Program-made: the position numbers and the translations under genes
The notes under the pieces: model-generated
Databases searched by the model: none
What the model saw: only the letters and a program-made list of their open reading frames with translations
What the model was told of the DNA's origin: nothing
In this document: piece after piece, positions 1 through 8,086 of the stretch
How the letters are laid out: the number at the start of each line of letters is the position of its first letter
Position numbering within the stretch: the first letter of the stretch is position 1
Origin: JAXLWB01 sp046328715
GTDB lineage: Bacteria > Chloroflexota > Anaerolineae > Caldilineales > Caldilineaceae
Reading direction: 5' to 3'
Assembly (NCBI GenBank): GCA_046328715.1
Contig: JAXLWB010000074.1
Span: 1 to 31,081, forward strand
DNA length: 31,081 nucleotides

Positions 1-316
1 TGCGTGCGGCTGGAGCGTAGCCATCGATGTGCAGTCCATACTGCTTCAGCAGATCGACATAGCCCTGGTTGAATTGGGCAAAACCATCAAACGTAAAGGG
101 CTTGGGCGAGCGCAACTCAAAGCCGCAGACAGCCTGCATTGGTCTGCCCAACCCGTTGAGGTGAGCCTGAACCTCGGCAAAGGCCTGTGCCACAGGGCGC
201 GGGCGGCGAAAGGTGGCATGGACTATGGCATAGCCAGCCATCGCCACTGCCCCGCTGGAATAAGTCGCATGGCTGGGGAGAAATCGGTAGTTTCCTGCAT
301 GTGCGTCAATCAGCAT
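1..316 (-). CDS. RidA/YjgF-like protein, N-terminal part (runs off window)
   Basis: The minus strand is open from an ATG at 316 to the window edge (105 codons visible). A clear ribosome-binding site, AAGGAGG, lies just upstream of this ATG. The visible protein starts MLIDAHAGNYRFLPSHATYS and contains GYAIVHATF and FDGFAQFNQGYVDLL, which resemble the RidA/YjgF (Rid) enamine deaminase fold. That family hydrolyses reactive 2-aminoacrylate-type imines in the cytoplasm, and many paralogues sit in catabolic operons with unknown substrates. The C-terminal half, including the usual arginine-containing active-site region, lies outside the window, so activity cannot be judged. It lies 225 bp downstream of the MFS gene on the same strand and may be its partner. 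Family assignment is from memory of the motif pattern and is moderate. Confidence 0.6.
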   Translation of the reverse strand, partial: MLIDAHAGNYRFLPSHATYSSGAVAMAGYAIVHATFRRPRPVAQAFAEVQAHLNGLGRPMQAVCGFELRSPKPFTFDGFAQFNQGYVDLLKQYGLHIDGYAPAAR

Positions 317-374
317 AGAACAGCCTCCTTTTGATAGCATCAGGGCTTAGGCAAGACACCTCGCTCCCAACCCT

Positions 375-408
375 CTCTCCTGAAACAGAAGAGCATATTT
401 CAGGAGAG
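375..408. repeat. 11-bp inverted repeat between MFS and RidA-like genes
   Basis: The arms CTCTCCTGAAA (375-385) and TTTCAGGAGAG (398-408) are perfectly complementary around a 12-nt loop, and C/G-rich flanks extend the pairing with a 2-nt slip. No T-run follows on the minus strand, so it is a poor intrinsic terminator for the MFS gene. It fits the boundary palindromes seen elsewhere in the window. Confidence 0.7.
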
Positions 409-541
409 GGGGCTTTGTGTTGCGTAAGTCCAAAATTTGTTGTTGTTTGTGTCGTGAGCGCTCAATAGTAAAATGAGTTAGGCTCAATTGTCGAATTCTC
501 AAATCCCGTAATCCTGCCCAAACTTGGGATGCACTCTATCG

Positions 542-1753
542 CTACACCCGAATGCGGCGATGGATCAGCCAGGATAGAAAGATCAATACCACACCCGTTG
601 CAAAGACCATCGTCTGTGTAAAGCCGATCTGTTGCAACCCTGCACCGACGAACGATCCCGCCATACCGCGCAAGCCGATCACGGTCGATTGGATGGCTGA
701 ATACTCTAGCACCTTTTCCCGGTCGGCCAGTTGGATACAGGTGTTGAGAAAGGAGAGGTCGATCCCCGCCGAGATAATGCCCTGGGCCATAAAGGCTGGC
801 AGCAGCATCCAGCCATTCGTGGCAAAGATATAGGTCGTGGGTACGCAGATCGCCACCAAAAGATTGAGCCGAAAGACCCACGATGCCCCGCGTCGGTCAA
901 TCAAACGGCCCCACAACGCCAACCCGATCAGCCACAGCAACGATTGCACCAGGCTCAGCGTGCCCAGCCAAGAATAAGAAAGATTGAGCCGATCGACCTG
1001 AACAATCGGATAAAGTGGACTTCCCGCCAGTGCACCCAGACCATACACCGCCACCGCCAACAGATGGACAGCGTAGCGCCGATCCTTGCGCACAATCTCC
1101 CATAATGTAGAGAGCGATTGCGTTTTGTTCGCTGGCAGCGATCCCTCGGCAACTTTTAATCGATAGAAGAACCAGACTGCCAGCCAACCGAAGAGTGCTG
1201 CAAGCGGAATCTGCACCGTCGATCCCCAATGATCCAGCGCCCAACCGGCCAATGGCGCGGTCACCAACATCGCCCCAGCCATCCCCAAACGTACAATCGA
1301 AGCCACCTGCCCACGAATCCGTTCAGGATAAATGGTTTGAAAAATGTGCGAATAGGCAGGCGAAGGAAAAGACTCGATCGTCCAGTAGATGCCTGTAATC
1401 ACAAGTGCCCAGAAGACATTGTGGACCAAAGCAAAGCCCAGTAAGGTCGCCCGACCCACAAACCAGCAGAGTGCGGCAAACTTCTGCGGTCGCCAGCCGC
1501 GCATCAGCAAAATGCTAAAGGGTGTGATCACCAATCCGATATACGATTGGGCAATGTAGATCGCCAACTCACCTGGCGATGCTCCCCAACGACGTAACAG
1601 TACCGGAACGAATTGCAGCCCTGCCACCGTGAAGATACCAAAGGCCAGCGAACTGCACAACTCCATATACATATTTCGGCGCACAATCGGCGTCAGCGAC
1701 TCACCCAGCGCACCTTCGAGCCAGTTCGTAATAACATGCAAAAAACTCAGCAC
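542..1753 (-). CDS. Major facilitator superfamily transporter
   Basis: This is an inner-membrane secondary transporter of about 400 residues with about 12 hydrophobic segments. It shows MFS loop motifs resembling motif A: GWALDHWGS in the first half and GRLIDRRGA in the second, flanking a central charged loop (KVAEGSLPANKTQ). The open frame continues upstream to 2041, but that extension is translated from an inverted-repeat element and is not protein-like. The start therefore lies between about 1670 and 1753. GTG at 1753 (preceded by AAGAAGCAGG) and TTG at 1741 are the best candidates, and GTG is used here with low certainty. Substrate is unknown; neighbouring sugar-catabolic genes suggest a sugar, sugar acid or small organic acid. 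It is divergent from the sialidase-like gene and co-directional with the RidA-like gene. Confidence 0.85.
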   Translation of the reverse strand: MLSFLHVITNWLEGALGESLTPIVRRNMYMELCSSLAFGIFTVAGLQFVPVLLRRWGASPGELAIYIAQSYIGLVITPFSILLMRGWRPQKFAALCWFVGRATLLGFALVHNVFWALVITGIYWTIESFPSPAYSHIFQTIYPERIRGQVASIVRLGMAGAMLVTAPLAGWALDHWGSTVQIPLAALFGWLAVWFFYRLKVAEGSLPANKTQSLSTLWEIVRKDRRYAVHLLAVAVYGLGALAGSPLYPIVQVDRLNLSYSWLGTLSLVQSLLWLIGLALWGRLIDRRGASWVFRLNLLVAICVPTTYIFATNGWMLLPAFMAQGIISAGIDLSFLNTCIQLADREKVLEYSAIQSTVIGLRGMAGSFVGAGLQQIGFTQTMVFATGVVLIFLSWLIHRRIRV

Positions 1754-1778
1754 ACAACCTGCTTCTTGAACAATTACA

Positions 1779-1935
1779 AACCCCACCCTAGCCCTCCCCT
1801 GGCAAGGGAGGGGACTGTCAAGGGAACGATTTAGTTTTTTGGACAGTAGAGAAAACCAAATCTCTCCATTCACAGTTCCCTCCCTGTCTTTGCTTCGACG
1901 TGAGCTCAGCCGAACGGGAGGGCTAGGGTGGGGTT
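1779..1935. repeat. MITE-like inverted-repeat element, copy 1
   Basis: A perfect 20-bp terminal inverted repeat lies at 1779-1798 and 1916-1935 (left arm begins AACCCCACCC, right arm ends GGGTGGGGTT). A nested pair sits at 1805-1817 and 1873-1885 with one mismatch. The right part, 1873-1935, is repeated in direct orientation at 28359-28421 with 57 of 63 bases identical. It carries no coding capacity and fills most of the divergent gap between the MFS and sialidase-like genes. A dead miniature transposable element is one reading; a palindromic extragenic repeat is another. Confidence 0.75.
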
Positions 1936-2021
1936 GCTTTGTAGTTACAACAATAGACGGAATCAAAGAATTTTTGTATATTATATACCATCTCGTGAAA
2001 TTGCGAGTTGCCCATGGCGCG

Positions 2022-2040
2022 ATTCGTAATTCGTAACTCA
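2022..2040. repeat. Short 7-bp-period repeat abutting the sialidase-like start
   Basis: TCGTA recurs at 2024 and 2031 (period 7) inside ATTCGTAATTCGTAACTCA, which ends 2 bp before the ATG at 2043. The same words occur at 18081-18106 between the two ABC permease genes. The repeat occupies the place where a Shine-Dalgarno sequence would be expected, and none is visible. Confidence 0.6.
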
Positions 2041-2042
2041 CA

Positions 2043-3182
2043 ATGAGTCATTCATGGACCTTTCCCATGCACATCATCAATCGTGGTACCCTTTCCTCTG
2101 GCGACCCGGGTACAGCGCGGGCGATTTTGACTTTTGGTCATGTCGTTGCCTTGCAAAATGGCATCTTACTTGCCACCTGTCGTGCTGGCTCAACCAAAGA
2201 TTCGGAAGATGAAACTATCGAATTCTTTCGCTCAGAAGATAATGGGCAAAGTTGGAGCACACCCTGGCGACCCTTTGCTGCGACCTCAGTCGAGGGCAAA
2301 GGGGGTACGCTCAAGCTCTGTTACCTCACCGAGTTGGCGGCTGGGCGTCTCTTGGCAGCAACGATGTGGATCGACCGCACGACCTATCCCGGTCAGCCGC
2401 TCTTCAACGCCGAAACCGAAGGCTGCCTGCCGATGGACATCCTGCTTGCCGAGTCAAACGATGAAGGCAAAAGTTGGACACCCTGGCACAAAGTCTCCAT
2501 GCCTGCCGAAATTGGCCCCGCTAGCTTGACCAGCCCTATCCTAAAACTGGGCAACGGCGCGCTGGCGATGAGCATTGAGACCAACAAGGAGTATCTCGAC
2601 CACACAAAGTGGTACCAAAAGGTAGTCTTCTTTCACTCGTACGATGGTGGGGCAACTTGGGGCGCGCCAGTAGTTGCGGGTCAGGATCCCAGTGGGCGCA
2701 TCTTCAACTGGGATTTGCGCTGCTGCGTGGCTCCCGATGGACGTATCACCACCTTCGCCTGGACCTATGACACCGAAACCACCAAATACGTCAACATCCA
2801 TCGTCGCCTCAGCCACGATCATGGTTACAGATGGTCGGCTGCTGAAGATTTGGGCATCACTGATCAGGCGGGGCCACCTGCGGTTTTGCCCGATGGACGA
2901 GTCGTACTGCCATGGGTTGATCGTTTTGTCACCCATTCGATCCGGGCGCGGCTGGCAGCGGACGTTGCCGCTCCCTTTGACCCTGCCAGCGAAGTCACCC
3001 TCTACACCCACGGCGGCGAAGCTAAGCGCGACGACAAGACCGGCGATCTGCTGGCCGAAATGGGGCTGTGGGCCTTTGGGCTACCCTTTGCCACGGCGTT
3101 GCCCAATGGTGAGGTACTGGTCGTCTACTATGCTGGCAACAACCAGATGATGGATATCCGCTATGTGAGACTTGCGCTATGA
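2043..3182 (+). CDS. Sialidase-like Asp-box (BNR) beta-propeller protein
   Basis: The 379-residue protein has four Asp-box motifs of the form S-x-D-x-G-x-x-W: SEDNGQSW (64-71), SNDEGKSW (138-145), SYDGGATW (199-206) and SHDHGYRW (257-264). This is the signature of the six-bladed sialidase fold. I do not see the canonical FRIP/YRIP motif near the N-terminus, so exo-sialidase activity is uncertain. Related proteins include other glycosidases and lyases. There is no signal peptide, so it probably acts on imported oligosaccharides in the cytoplasm. Its TGA overlaps the start of the NagA-like gene (ATGA), which implies translational coupling and a shared pathway, perhaps acetylated amino sugars. 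The ATG at 2043 has no visible Shine-Dalgarno; a second ATG lies eight codons later. Confidence 0.8.
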   Translation: MSHSWTFPMHIINRGTLSSGDPGTARAILTFGHVVALQNGILLATCRAGSTKDSEDETIEFFRSEDNGQSWSTPWRPFAATSVEGKGGTLKLCYLTELAAGRLLAATMWIDRTTYPGQPLFNAETEGCLPMDILLAESNDEGKSWTPWHKVSMPAEIGPASLTSPILKLGNGALAMSIETNKEYLDHTKWYQKVVFFHSYDGGATWGAPVVAGQDPSGRIFNWDLRCCVAPDGRITTFAWTYDTETTKYVNIHRRLSHDHGYRWSAAEDLGITDQAGPPAVLPDGRVVLPWVDRFVTHSIRARLAADVAAPFDPASEVTLYTHGGEAKRDDKTGDLLAEMGLWAFGLPFATALPNGEVLVVYYAGNNQMMDIRYVRLAL

Positions 3183-4384
3183 GTCAGCAAAGTCAGTGTG
3201 AACCCTTGCCCAGCCGTTTTGCACTAACCAATGGGCGGATTGTGCTGCCCGACAAAGTTCTCAGCGGTGAAGCGTTATTAATCGAGGATGGGAAAATTGC
3301 CGCCATCGTCGATACTTCGCCCGAGAATATTGCGCAGATCGACGTCGGCGGACGTTTGATTGCGCCAGGATTGGTGGATATTCACATCCACGGGGCTGAG
3401 GGGTACACTTTTAACGAGCCGACCGAACTTGCCTTTGCCAGGATTACCCAGGCACTGGTTCGCCGCGGCATTACCAGCCTCCTGGCCACGACGCTGACTG
3501 ACGCACTGGATACCCTCTGCTCGGTCTTTGCTTTCACCCGCCAATGGATGCAAAAGCAGGAAGATGCAGTGCCGCAGGGTGCCCAAGTGTTGGGGCTTCA
3601 TGTCGAAGGACCTTATTTCAACCGTGCCCAAGCTGGCGCTCAAGACCCAGCCCACATCTGCAATCCCGACGATGGGTCGACCGAGCAACTGCTTGCCTAC
3701 GCTGATCTCATGCGCATCTTCACCTTTGCGCCCGAACTACCTGGTGCGCTGGCGTTGACGCGCCGGATCGCCGAATTGGGTATCGTACCCGCCGCCGGAC
3801 ACAGCGCCGCCCGTGAACAAGATGTCAAACCCGCCATCAATCTCGGCTTGCGCCACATGATTCACCTCTGGAGTGCCCAATCAACCACGATCCGTGAGGG
3901 GGCCTGGCGCAAACCCGGACTGCTCGAAGTCTCGCTCACCGATGAGCGGCTAACTGGGGAGATCATCGCTGATGGCAAACATCTGCCGCCAACTTTGATG
4001 AAGCTGGCCTATCGCTGTCTGGGTGCCGACCGTCTCTGCGCCATCTCGGATGCCACTAGCGGGGCAGGGTTACCAGAAGGATCACACTTCCGGCTGGCAG
4101 GACTCACCTGCGAAGTACACGATGGCGTCGGCATGTTGCTCGACCGTACCGCCTTTGCCGGCAGCACGACCCTGCTCAACCAGATGCTGCCAATTTTGAT
4201 CGAACAAGTCGGCATCCCGCTGCCCGAAGCCGTGCGCATGGCCTCCCTGACCCCAGCCCGTGTCATCGGCGTCGCCAATCGCAAAGGTAGCCTGGAGATC
4301 GGCAAAGACGCCGACATTGCGATCTTCAACGACGACTTCTCCCCTTGGCGCGTGTTCGTACGCGGCGAGGCAGTAGGACAGTGA
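3179..4384 (+). CDS. nagA: N-acetylglucosamine-6-phosphate deacetylase-like amidohydrolase
   Basis: This cytoplasmic enzyme is expected to remove the acetyl group from N-acetylglucosamine 6-phosphate or a related amino sugar phosphate. At 401 residues it is slightly longer than typical NagA. The expected amidohydrolase ligands are visible: H69-x-H71 in DIHIHG, E143 in HVEGPY, H208 in AGHSAA, H229 in HLWSAQ, and D291 as the catalytic aspartate in ISDATSGAG. The C-terminus carries the usual ASLTPARVIG and GKDADIAIF segments. HLWSAQ replaces the HLYNAM-type segment familiar from E. coli NagA, so substrate choice may differ. It overlaps the sialidase-like gene by four bases and is followed 27 bp later by an oxidoreductase, forming a three-gene unit. 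The symbol is given by family similarity; the exact substrate is unproven. Confidence 0.85.
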   Translation: MSQQSQCEPLPSRFALTNGRIVLPDKVLSGEALLIEDGKIAAIVDTSPENIAQIDVGGRLIAPGLVDIHIHGAEGYTFNEPTELAFARITQALVRRGITSLLATTLTDALDTLCSVFAFTRQWMQKQEDAVPQGAQVLGLHVEGPYFNRAQAGAQDPAHICNPDDGSTEQLLAYADLMRIFTFAPELPGALALTRRIAELGIVPAAGHSAAREQDVKPAINLGLRHMIHLWSAQSTTIREGAWRKPGLLEVSLTDERLTGEIIADGKHLPPTLMKLAYRCLGADRLCAISDATSGAGLPEGSHFRLAGLTCEVHDGVGMLLDRTAFAGSTTLLNQMLPILIEQVGIPLPEAVRMASLTPARVIGVANRKGSLEIGKDADIAIFNDDFSPWRVFVRGEAVGQ

Positions 4385-4411
4385 GCCACTAGCTTTTAGA
4401 AAGGATTTCCT

Positions 4412-5467
4412 TTGACAACGTACAAAGCTGCCATTATTGGATTGAGCGCGATTGCGGCGCAGCGTCCGAATGGCCCGGATTACCCTTCGGCCTATGGTCG
4501 AGTCACTGAATCGCACGCATCGGTGTATGATGACCATGCGCAGGTTGATCTGGTGGCAGTCTGTGACATCCGCAAGGAGGCGCACGAACTCTTTCGCCAC
4601 AGTTGGCAGGATGTCTGGCCGCAGATGCGCTACTACACCGACTATCGTCAACTGCTGAATGAGGAGAAACCTGACCTAGTCAGCGTGGTTACGCCCGATC
4701 ATCTCCACGCCGACATCGTGGTCGATGCCGCCAATGGCGGGGCCAAAGCCATCCTCTGCGAAAAGCCGATTGCTACCACCCTGGCCGACGCCGACCGCAT
4801 GATCGCCGCCTGTGCTGCCAACGGCACAGTGTTGGCGGTCAACCATACCCGGCGCTGGTCCCCGATCTTCCAGCGAGTGCGTGAGTTGTTGCGCAGTGGG
4901 GCAGTGGGAACGTTGCGCACGATGCGGGTTGACTTCTTTGGCCCACGCGCCATGCTCTTTCGCAATGGTGGTCATATGGTCGATATGTTGAACTTTCTGG
5001 CCGACGCTGATCCAGCTTGGGTGTGGGCGGAGTTGGAGGAAGGTTTTGAGCACTTCGACATCTATCGGGGTGACGGTGGACATGATCCTGGGCGCGAGCC
5101 AAGTGCCTGTGGCTATATCCACTATGCCAACGGCGTGCGTGCCTTCTACGAAAGCGGCAAGATCGCATCCACCGCTGCACAATTCAGCCTGATCGGCGAA
5201 CAAGGGCGCCTCGAAGTGACCGATCAGCAGATTGTCATCACCCGTTTGGATGCGGCAGGGAAATGGCAGAGCGAAGCGTTACCCGTCCAAACCGGCAGCG
5301 AAACAATGTTACGCAGCGCACTTGATGAACTGCTCTGTTGTGTTGAACAAGGTGGTGAACCGACTTCTTCTGGCCAAACTGCACGCAAGACGCTTGAAGT
5401 GCTCCTGGCAATGCTTCAAGCGCAGGCGCGGGGCAATGCGCGGGTGGATTTGCCGTTGAGTGGCTGA
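4412..5467 (+). CDS. Gfo/Idh/MocA family oxidoreductase
   Basis: This is a predicted NAD(P)-dependent sugar or inositol dehydrogenase of 351 residues. The N-terminal Rossmann half runs to about residue 125 and ends with the family motif CEKPI (116-120), containing the catalytic-region lysine. The C-terminal half contains NGGHMVDMLNF, with H188 and D191 at the usual catalytic positions. The first strand reads AAIIGLSAIAAQRP, so the classical GxGxxG dinucleotide loop is missing or altered. The start is TTG at 4412, chosen because AAAGGA lies 7-8 bases upstream and no ATG fits. It is the last gene of the sialidase-like/NagA-like unit and would oxidise the sugar released there (inference). It is convergent with the next gene across a palindromic element. 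Confidence 0.85.
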   Translation: MTTYKAAIIGLSAIAAQRPNGPDYPSAYGRVTESHASVYDDHAQVDLVAVCDIRKEAHELFRHSWQDVWPQMRYYTDYRQLLNEEKPDLVSVVTPDHLHADIVVDAANGGAKAILCEKPIATTLADADRMIAACAANGTVLAVNHTRRWSPIFQRVRELLRSGAVGTLRTMRVDFFGPRAMLFRNGGHMVDMLNFLADADPAWVWAELEEGFEHFDIYRGDGGHDPGREPSACGYIHYANGVRAFYESGKIASTAAQFSLIGEQGRLEVTDQQIVITRLDAAGKWQSEALPVQTGSETMLRSALDELLCCVEQGGEPTSSGQTARKTLEVLLAMLQAQARGNARVDLPLSG

Positions 5468-5553
5468 CTTGAAAGAACAGACAAGGTGATAGGGTACACC
5501 GAAAGTGAATCATACGGGAATGCAAGCATGGCTCAAATGCCCGGCGCAAACAT

Positions 5554-5794
5554 CCGTTAGTAACTCATGTTAGGCAAAGTTGTGAGTAGGGGCATGAGGA
5601 CGGGCGGCAACTATCGTTCTTCAAAAGTACAACTCGATTCCGCCCGTTCTCGTGCCCGTCGCTGTGGTTCGTAGACGCAGAACCGGCCCAGACGGGCACG
5701 AGAATGGCGGCGAATTAACATGGGAGATCAAAGCCCCAATCCTTCGCCGCCATCCTCATGCCCCTACGATGCCTTGCCTAACACCCGTTAGTAA
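5554..5794. mobile_element. Non-coding MITE-like element with nested inverted repeats and flanking direct repeats
   Basis: The element proper spans about 5568-5783. Its ends start TGTTAGGCAA (5568-5577) and finish TTGCCTAACA (5774-5783), and the similarity continues inward imperfectly for about 38 bp (GTAGGGGCATGAGGA against TCCTCATGCCCCTAC). A second perfect inverted repeat lies inside at 5647-5660 and 5691-5704 (TTCTCGTGCCCGTC), with a small GGTTC/GAACC pair in its loop. A 10-bp direct repeat, CCGTTAGTAA, flanks the element at 5554-5563 and 5785-5794. The right copy contains the stop codon of the enolase-superfamily gene. No protein is encoded. The rest of the 5468-5787 gap (5468-5553) shows nothing recognisable. 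Confidence 0.75.
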
Positions 5795-6978
5795 TTGTTT
5801 GCGGCTTCGTCAAGCGATACTTCGTAGCGGCGTAGCGCATCCACATTCAGTTCGATCCCAAGCCCCGGACGATCGGGTACGTAAAGGTGGCCCTGGCGAA
5901 TGTCGAGTGGTTGGTCGATCAGCACATTGTAGCCGGAGAGATCGTAGCGATTGACCTCCAGCTTGTAGAAATTGGGCACAGTCATCATCACCTGCGCACC
6001 AGCGATCACGTTGATCGGTCCACTGGCATCGTGGGGCGAAATCGGGATATAGTAGGCTTCTGCCATCGTTGCGATCTTTTTCAGTTCCGAGATGCCGCCT
6101 GCCCAGGTCACATCGGGCATGACAAAATCGGCCAGACCATTTTCAAAGATCGGCACAAAGTCCCAACGGGTATGTAGCCGTTCGCCCACGCAGATGCGCA
6201 CACCCACCTGCTCGCGCACCTGTTTGAGCGCCTTCCAGCTTTCGACTGGCACTGGCTCTTCAAACCAATGGATGTTGTAGGCTGCCATCTTGTTTGCCAG
6301 CCGCACCGCAGTCGGCACATTGTAGAGACCGTGGGCATCGATCATGATCTCGGTTTTGGGACCTGCGGCAGCACGGGCGGCTGCCAGAATGTCCATTGCC
6401 TCGGCTTCAGCGTCGGGTGAAATTTCGCCATCCAGATAGCCTTCGTTGCCGCCGGGCAGATTGTGCAACATGGGATCGAGCTTGAATGCCTGAAAGCCAG
6501 ATGCAACGATCTCACGGGCGCTAGCGGTGATCGTCTCCACCGAAGTGGGTTTGTAGGGGTGGCAATAGAGCGCAATACGATCACGTACCGGTCCGCCAAG
6601 CAACTGATAGATAGGCTGTCCTAGCACTTTGCCACGGATGTCCCACAGTGCAATGTCGATGGCGCTGATCGCTGCCGAGGTTGCACCGCGCGTACCAACA
6701 TAGGTCATCCAGCGGAAGAGCTTGTGCCAAAGTCGTTCAATGTTGGCTGGATCTTCACCACGCAGCGAGGTGCCCATCTGGTCGATATAGGATGCCATCG
6801 AGCGATTTGCCATCGGTCCGGGATAGGTTGTCACTTCGCCCCAGCCATTAATCCCTTCGTCGGTCTCTACTTGAACGAAGATAAACGCACGCTTGCCAGG
6901 ATCGCGCACTACACCCGCACCTGGGTTGTGATCCCAGGGAATTTTGGTGATCCACGAACGAACATTGGTGATTTTCAT
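5788..6978 (-). CDS. Mandelate racemase/enolase superfamily dehydratase, galactonate dehydratase-like
   Basis: This is a predicted Mg2+-dependent sugar-acid dehydratase of 396 residues, the normal length for the family. An N-terminal capping domain (about 1-120, with the GWGEVT and LWDIRGK segments) precedes a TIM barrel. Metal ligands are visible as D214 in MIDAHG, E240 in WFEEPVP and E266 in VGERLHT. H216, two residues after D214, and H316 in SPHDASGP fit the general acid/base pattern of D-galactonate dehydratase. The ATG is preceded by AGGAG. It is the last gene of the eight-gene minus-strand run, separated from the amidohydrolase by 82 bp holding a hairpin. The final codons and stop overlap the right direct repeat of the neighbouring MITE-like element. 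The exact sugar acid is unknown. Confidence 0.88.
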   Translation of the reverse strand: MKITNVRSWITKIPWDHNPGAGVVRDPGKRAFIFVQVETDEGINGWGEVTTYPGPMANRSMASYIDQMGTSLRGEDPANIERLWHKLFRWMTYVGTRGATSAAISAIDIALWDIRGKVLGQPIYQLLGGPVRDRIALYCHPYKPTSVETITASAREIVASGFQAFKLDPMLHNLPGGNEGYLDGEISPDAEAEAMDILAAARAAAGPKTEIMIDAHGLYNVPTAVRLANKMAAYNIHWFEEPVPVESWKALKQVREQVGVRICVGERLHTRWDFVPIFENGLADFVMPDVTWAGGISELKKIATMAEAYYIPISPHDASGPINVIAGAQVMMTVPNFYKLEVNRYDLSGYNVLIDQPLDIRQGHLYVPDRPGLGIELNVDALRRYEVSLDEAANNY

Positions 6979-6997
6979 GAATGAAGCTCCTGAAGAT

Positions 6998-7048
6998 GAC
7001 AGGGTGAAGGGGTGACAAGGTGACGGAACCAGCCCTTGTCACCCTGTC
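6998..7048. repeat. Period-8 palindromic repeat between amidohydrolase and enolase genes
   Basis: GGTGA recurs at 7003, 7011 and 7019 (period 8). GGTGACAAGG (7011-7020) pairs perfectly with CCTTGTCACC (7034-7043), and GACAGGGTGA (6998-7007) pairs with TCACCCTGTC (7039-7048) as an alternative stem. The hairpin would form in the mRNA between two co-directional minus-strand genes. Confidence 0.7.
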
Positions 7049-7060
7049 AGCTTGTCAAAT

Positions 7061-8068
7061 CTACAATGAAAAAAGCTGTGCTGCATTGTTATAGAAAATA
7101 TCCTCCACTTGACCGTCGCTGAGTTTGAGGCGATGGATGGCCAGGAAGAGACTGCGAAGCGATTCGAGGCCGATCAGCACGGGGCGTAAGGTGGCGTGTT
7201 TCTCTTCCAGCCCCATCTCTTCGGCGTAGAGCCAGTGGAATGAATCGCCGATGGCGATGCAGCGTCCACGCAGGTGGCTGATGTAAAAGTCCGTGCCGTA
7301 GAGCAGCCGGTCGTGGCCCAGCGTCTCGACAATCGCCTCAAAGGCACCCGCTTCGGTAACTGCCGAGGTGTCGCACCAGACGTTGCGCAAGCCACGCAAG
7401 CTGCCGATCCCTTCGATCGTGTGCCAGGGGTTGAAGCCACGGGCGGCGTGGGCCAGGATCAGGCGCATGTTGGGATATTGCTCACAGTAGCGGCGGATCG
7501 TCGCCTGGTTGATCGGGTCGGCCATCGCACGGTCACGCACCATGTGCAACGTGATCGATAGCCCTTCCTCGTGGGCGATGCGTACATGCTCCTCGGTCAA
7601 GTACTCTTCAATCGGGGCCAGAAAGGTGGGGCCCTGCGTCTTCGCCATTAGATGATAGGGTTTTAAGCCGACAAAGCCATTTCGCCGTACCCGCTCTCGT
7701 ACGGTTTCCGGCTCCATCTCCGGCGCGATCAACATCTGTCCGAACGAATGGAAACCAGCCGCCTTCCCTGCTTGCACCTCGGCCGCAACATAGTCATCGT
7801 TGGCTGTGCGATCGCCTTGGAAGGCCAACCCAAAGAACAGCCCGCCGACCGTCCGTCCCTTCGGATGAAGCCATTCGATATGCTCCCGATAGACCTGCAA
7901 CCCAATCTCAGTGGGCGTGCCGACCACCGTAGGTGGCAACTTGCCCACCAGATAATGGGCATGACAGAAAAGGTGTGCGTGCGCATCGAAGACTCGGTCT
8001 GGCAAAAATGGTTCAACATGGCGCGCCACAAACTCGTGGTCGGCATCGGTATAAGTCCAGGCAGTCAT
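7061..8068 (-). CDS. Amidohydrolase_2 family metal-dependent hydrolase
   Basis: This 335-residue TIM-barrel hydrolase has the ligand set of the family: H30-x-H32 in FDAHAHLF, H175 in ITLHMVR, H207 in ILAHAARG and D260 in YGTDFY. It ends with FYNNAAQLFSL, close to the usual NA-x-LF C-terminus. Relatives hydrolyse lactones or decarboxylate cyclic acids, for example sugar lactonases and pyrone dicarboxylate lactonase. The ATG at 8068 has AAAGGA six bases upstream. Only 18 bp separate it from the PhyH gene, so the two are almost certainly co-transcribed. Its position next to a sugar-acid dehydratase favours a lactonase role (inference), but no substrate can be named. Confidence 0.82.
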   Translation of the reverse strand: MTAWTYTDADHEFVARHVEPFLPDRVFDAHAHLFCHAHYLVGKLPPTVVGTPTEIGLQVYREHIEWLHPKGRTVGGLFFGLAFQGDRTANDDYVAAEVQAGKAAGFHSFGQMLIAPEMEPETVRERVRRNGFVGLKPYHLMAKTQGPTFLAPIEEYLTEEHVRIAHEEGLSITLHMVRDRAMADPINQATIRRYCEQYPNMRLILAHAARGFNPWHTIEGIGSLRGLRNVWCDTSAVTEAGAFEAIVETLGHDRLLYGTDFYISHLRGRCIAIGDSFHWLYAEEMGLEEKHATLRPVLIGLESLRSLFLAIHRLKLSDGQVEDIFYNNAAQLFSL

Positions 8069-8086
8069 AACGTTTCCTTTACTTTT

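Noticed and set aside
29..334. Plus-strand open frame of 101 codons at the left edge
   Set aside because: It is antisense to a minus-strand frame with a strong ribosome-binding site and a Rid-like protein; the plus-strand translation has no recognisable fold.
375..408. Intrinsic terminator for the MFS gene
   Set aside because: The stem is good but no T-run follows on the minus strand.
1754..2041. N-terminal extension of the MFS protein
   Set aside because: The extra residues are translated from the inverted-repeat element and its flanks, are low in hydrophobic pattern, and the second repeat copy at 28359 is non-coding.
2043..3182. Confirmed exo-alpha-sialidase (nanH)
   Set aside because: Asp boxes show the propeller fold, but the FRIP motif and the arginine triad could not be placed, so no gene symbol is given.
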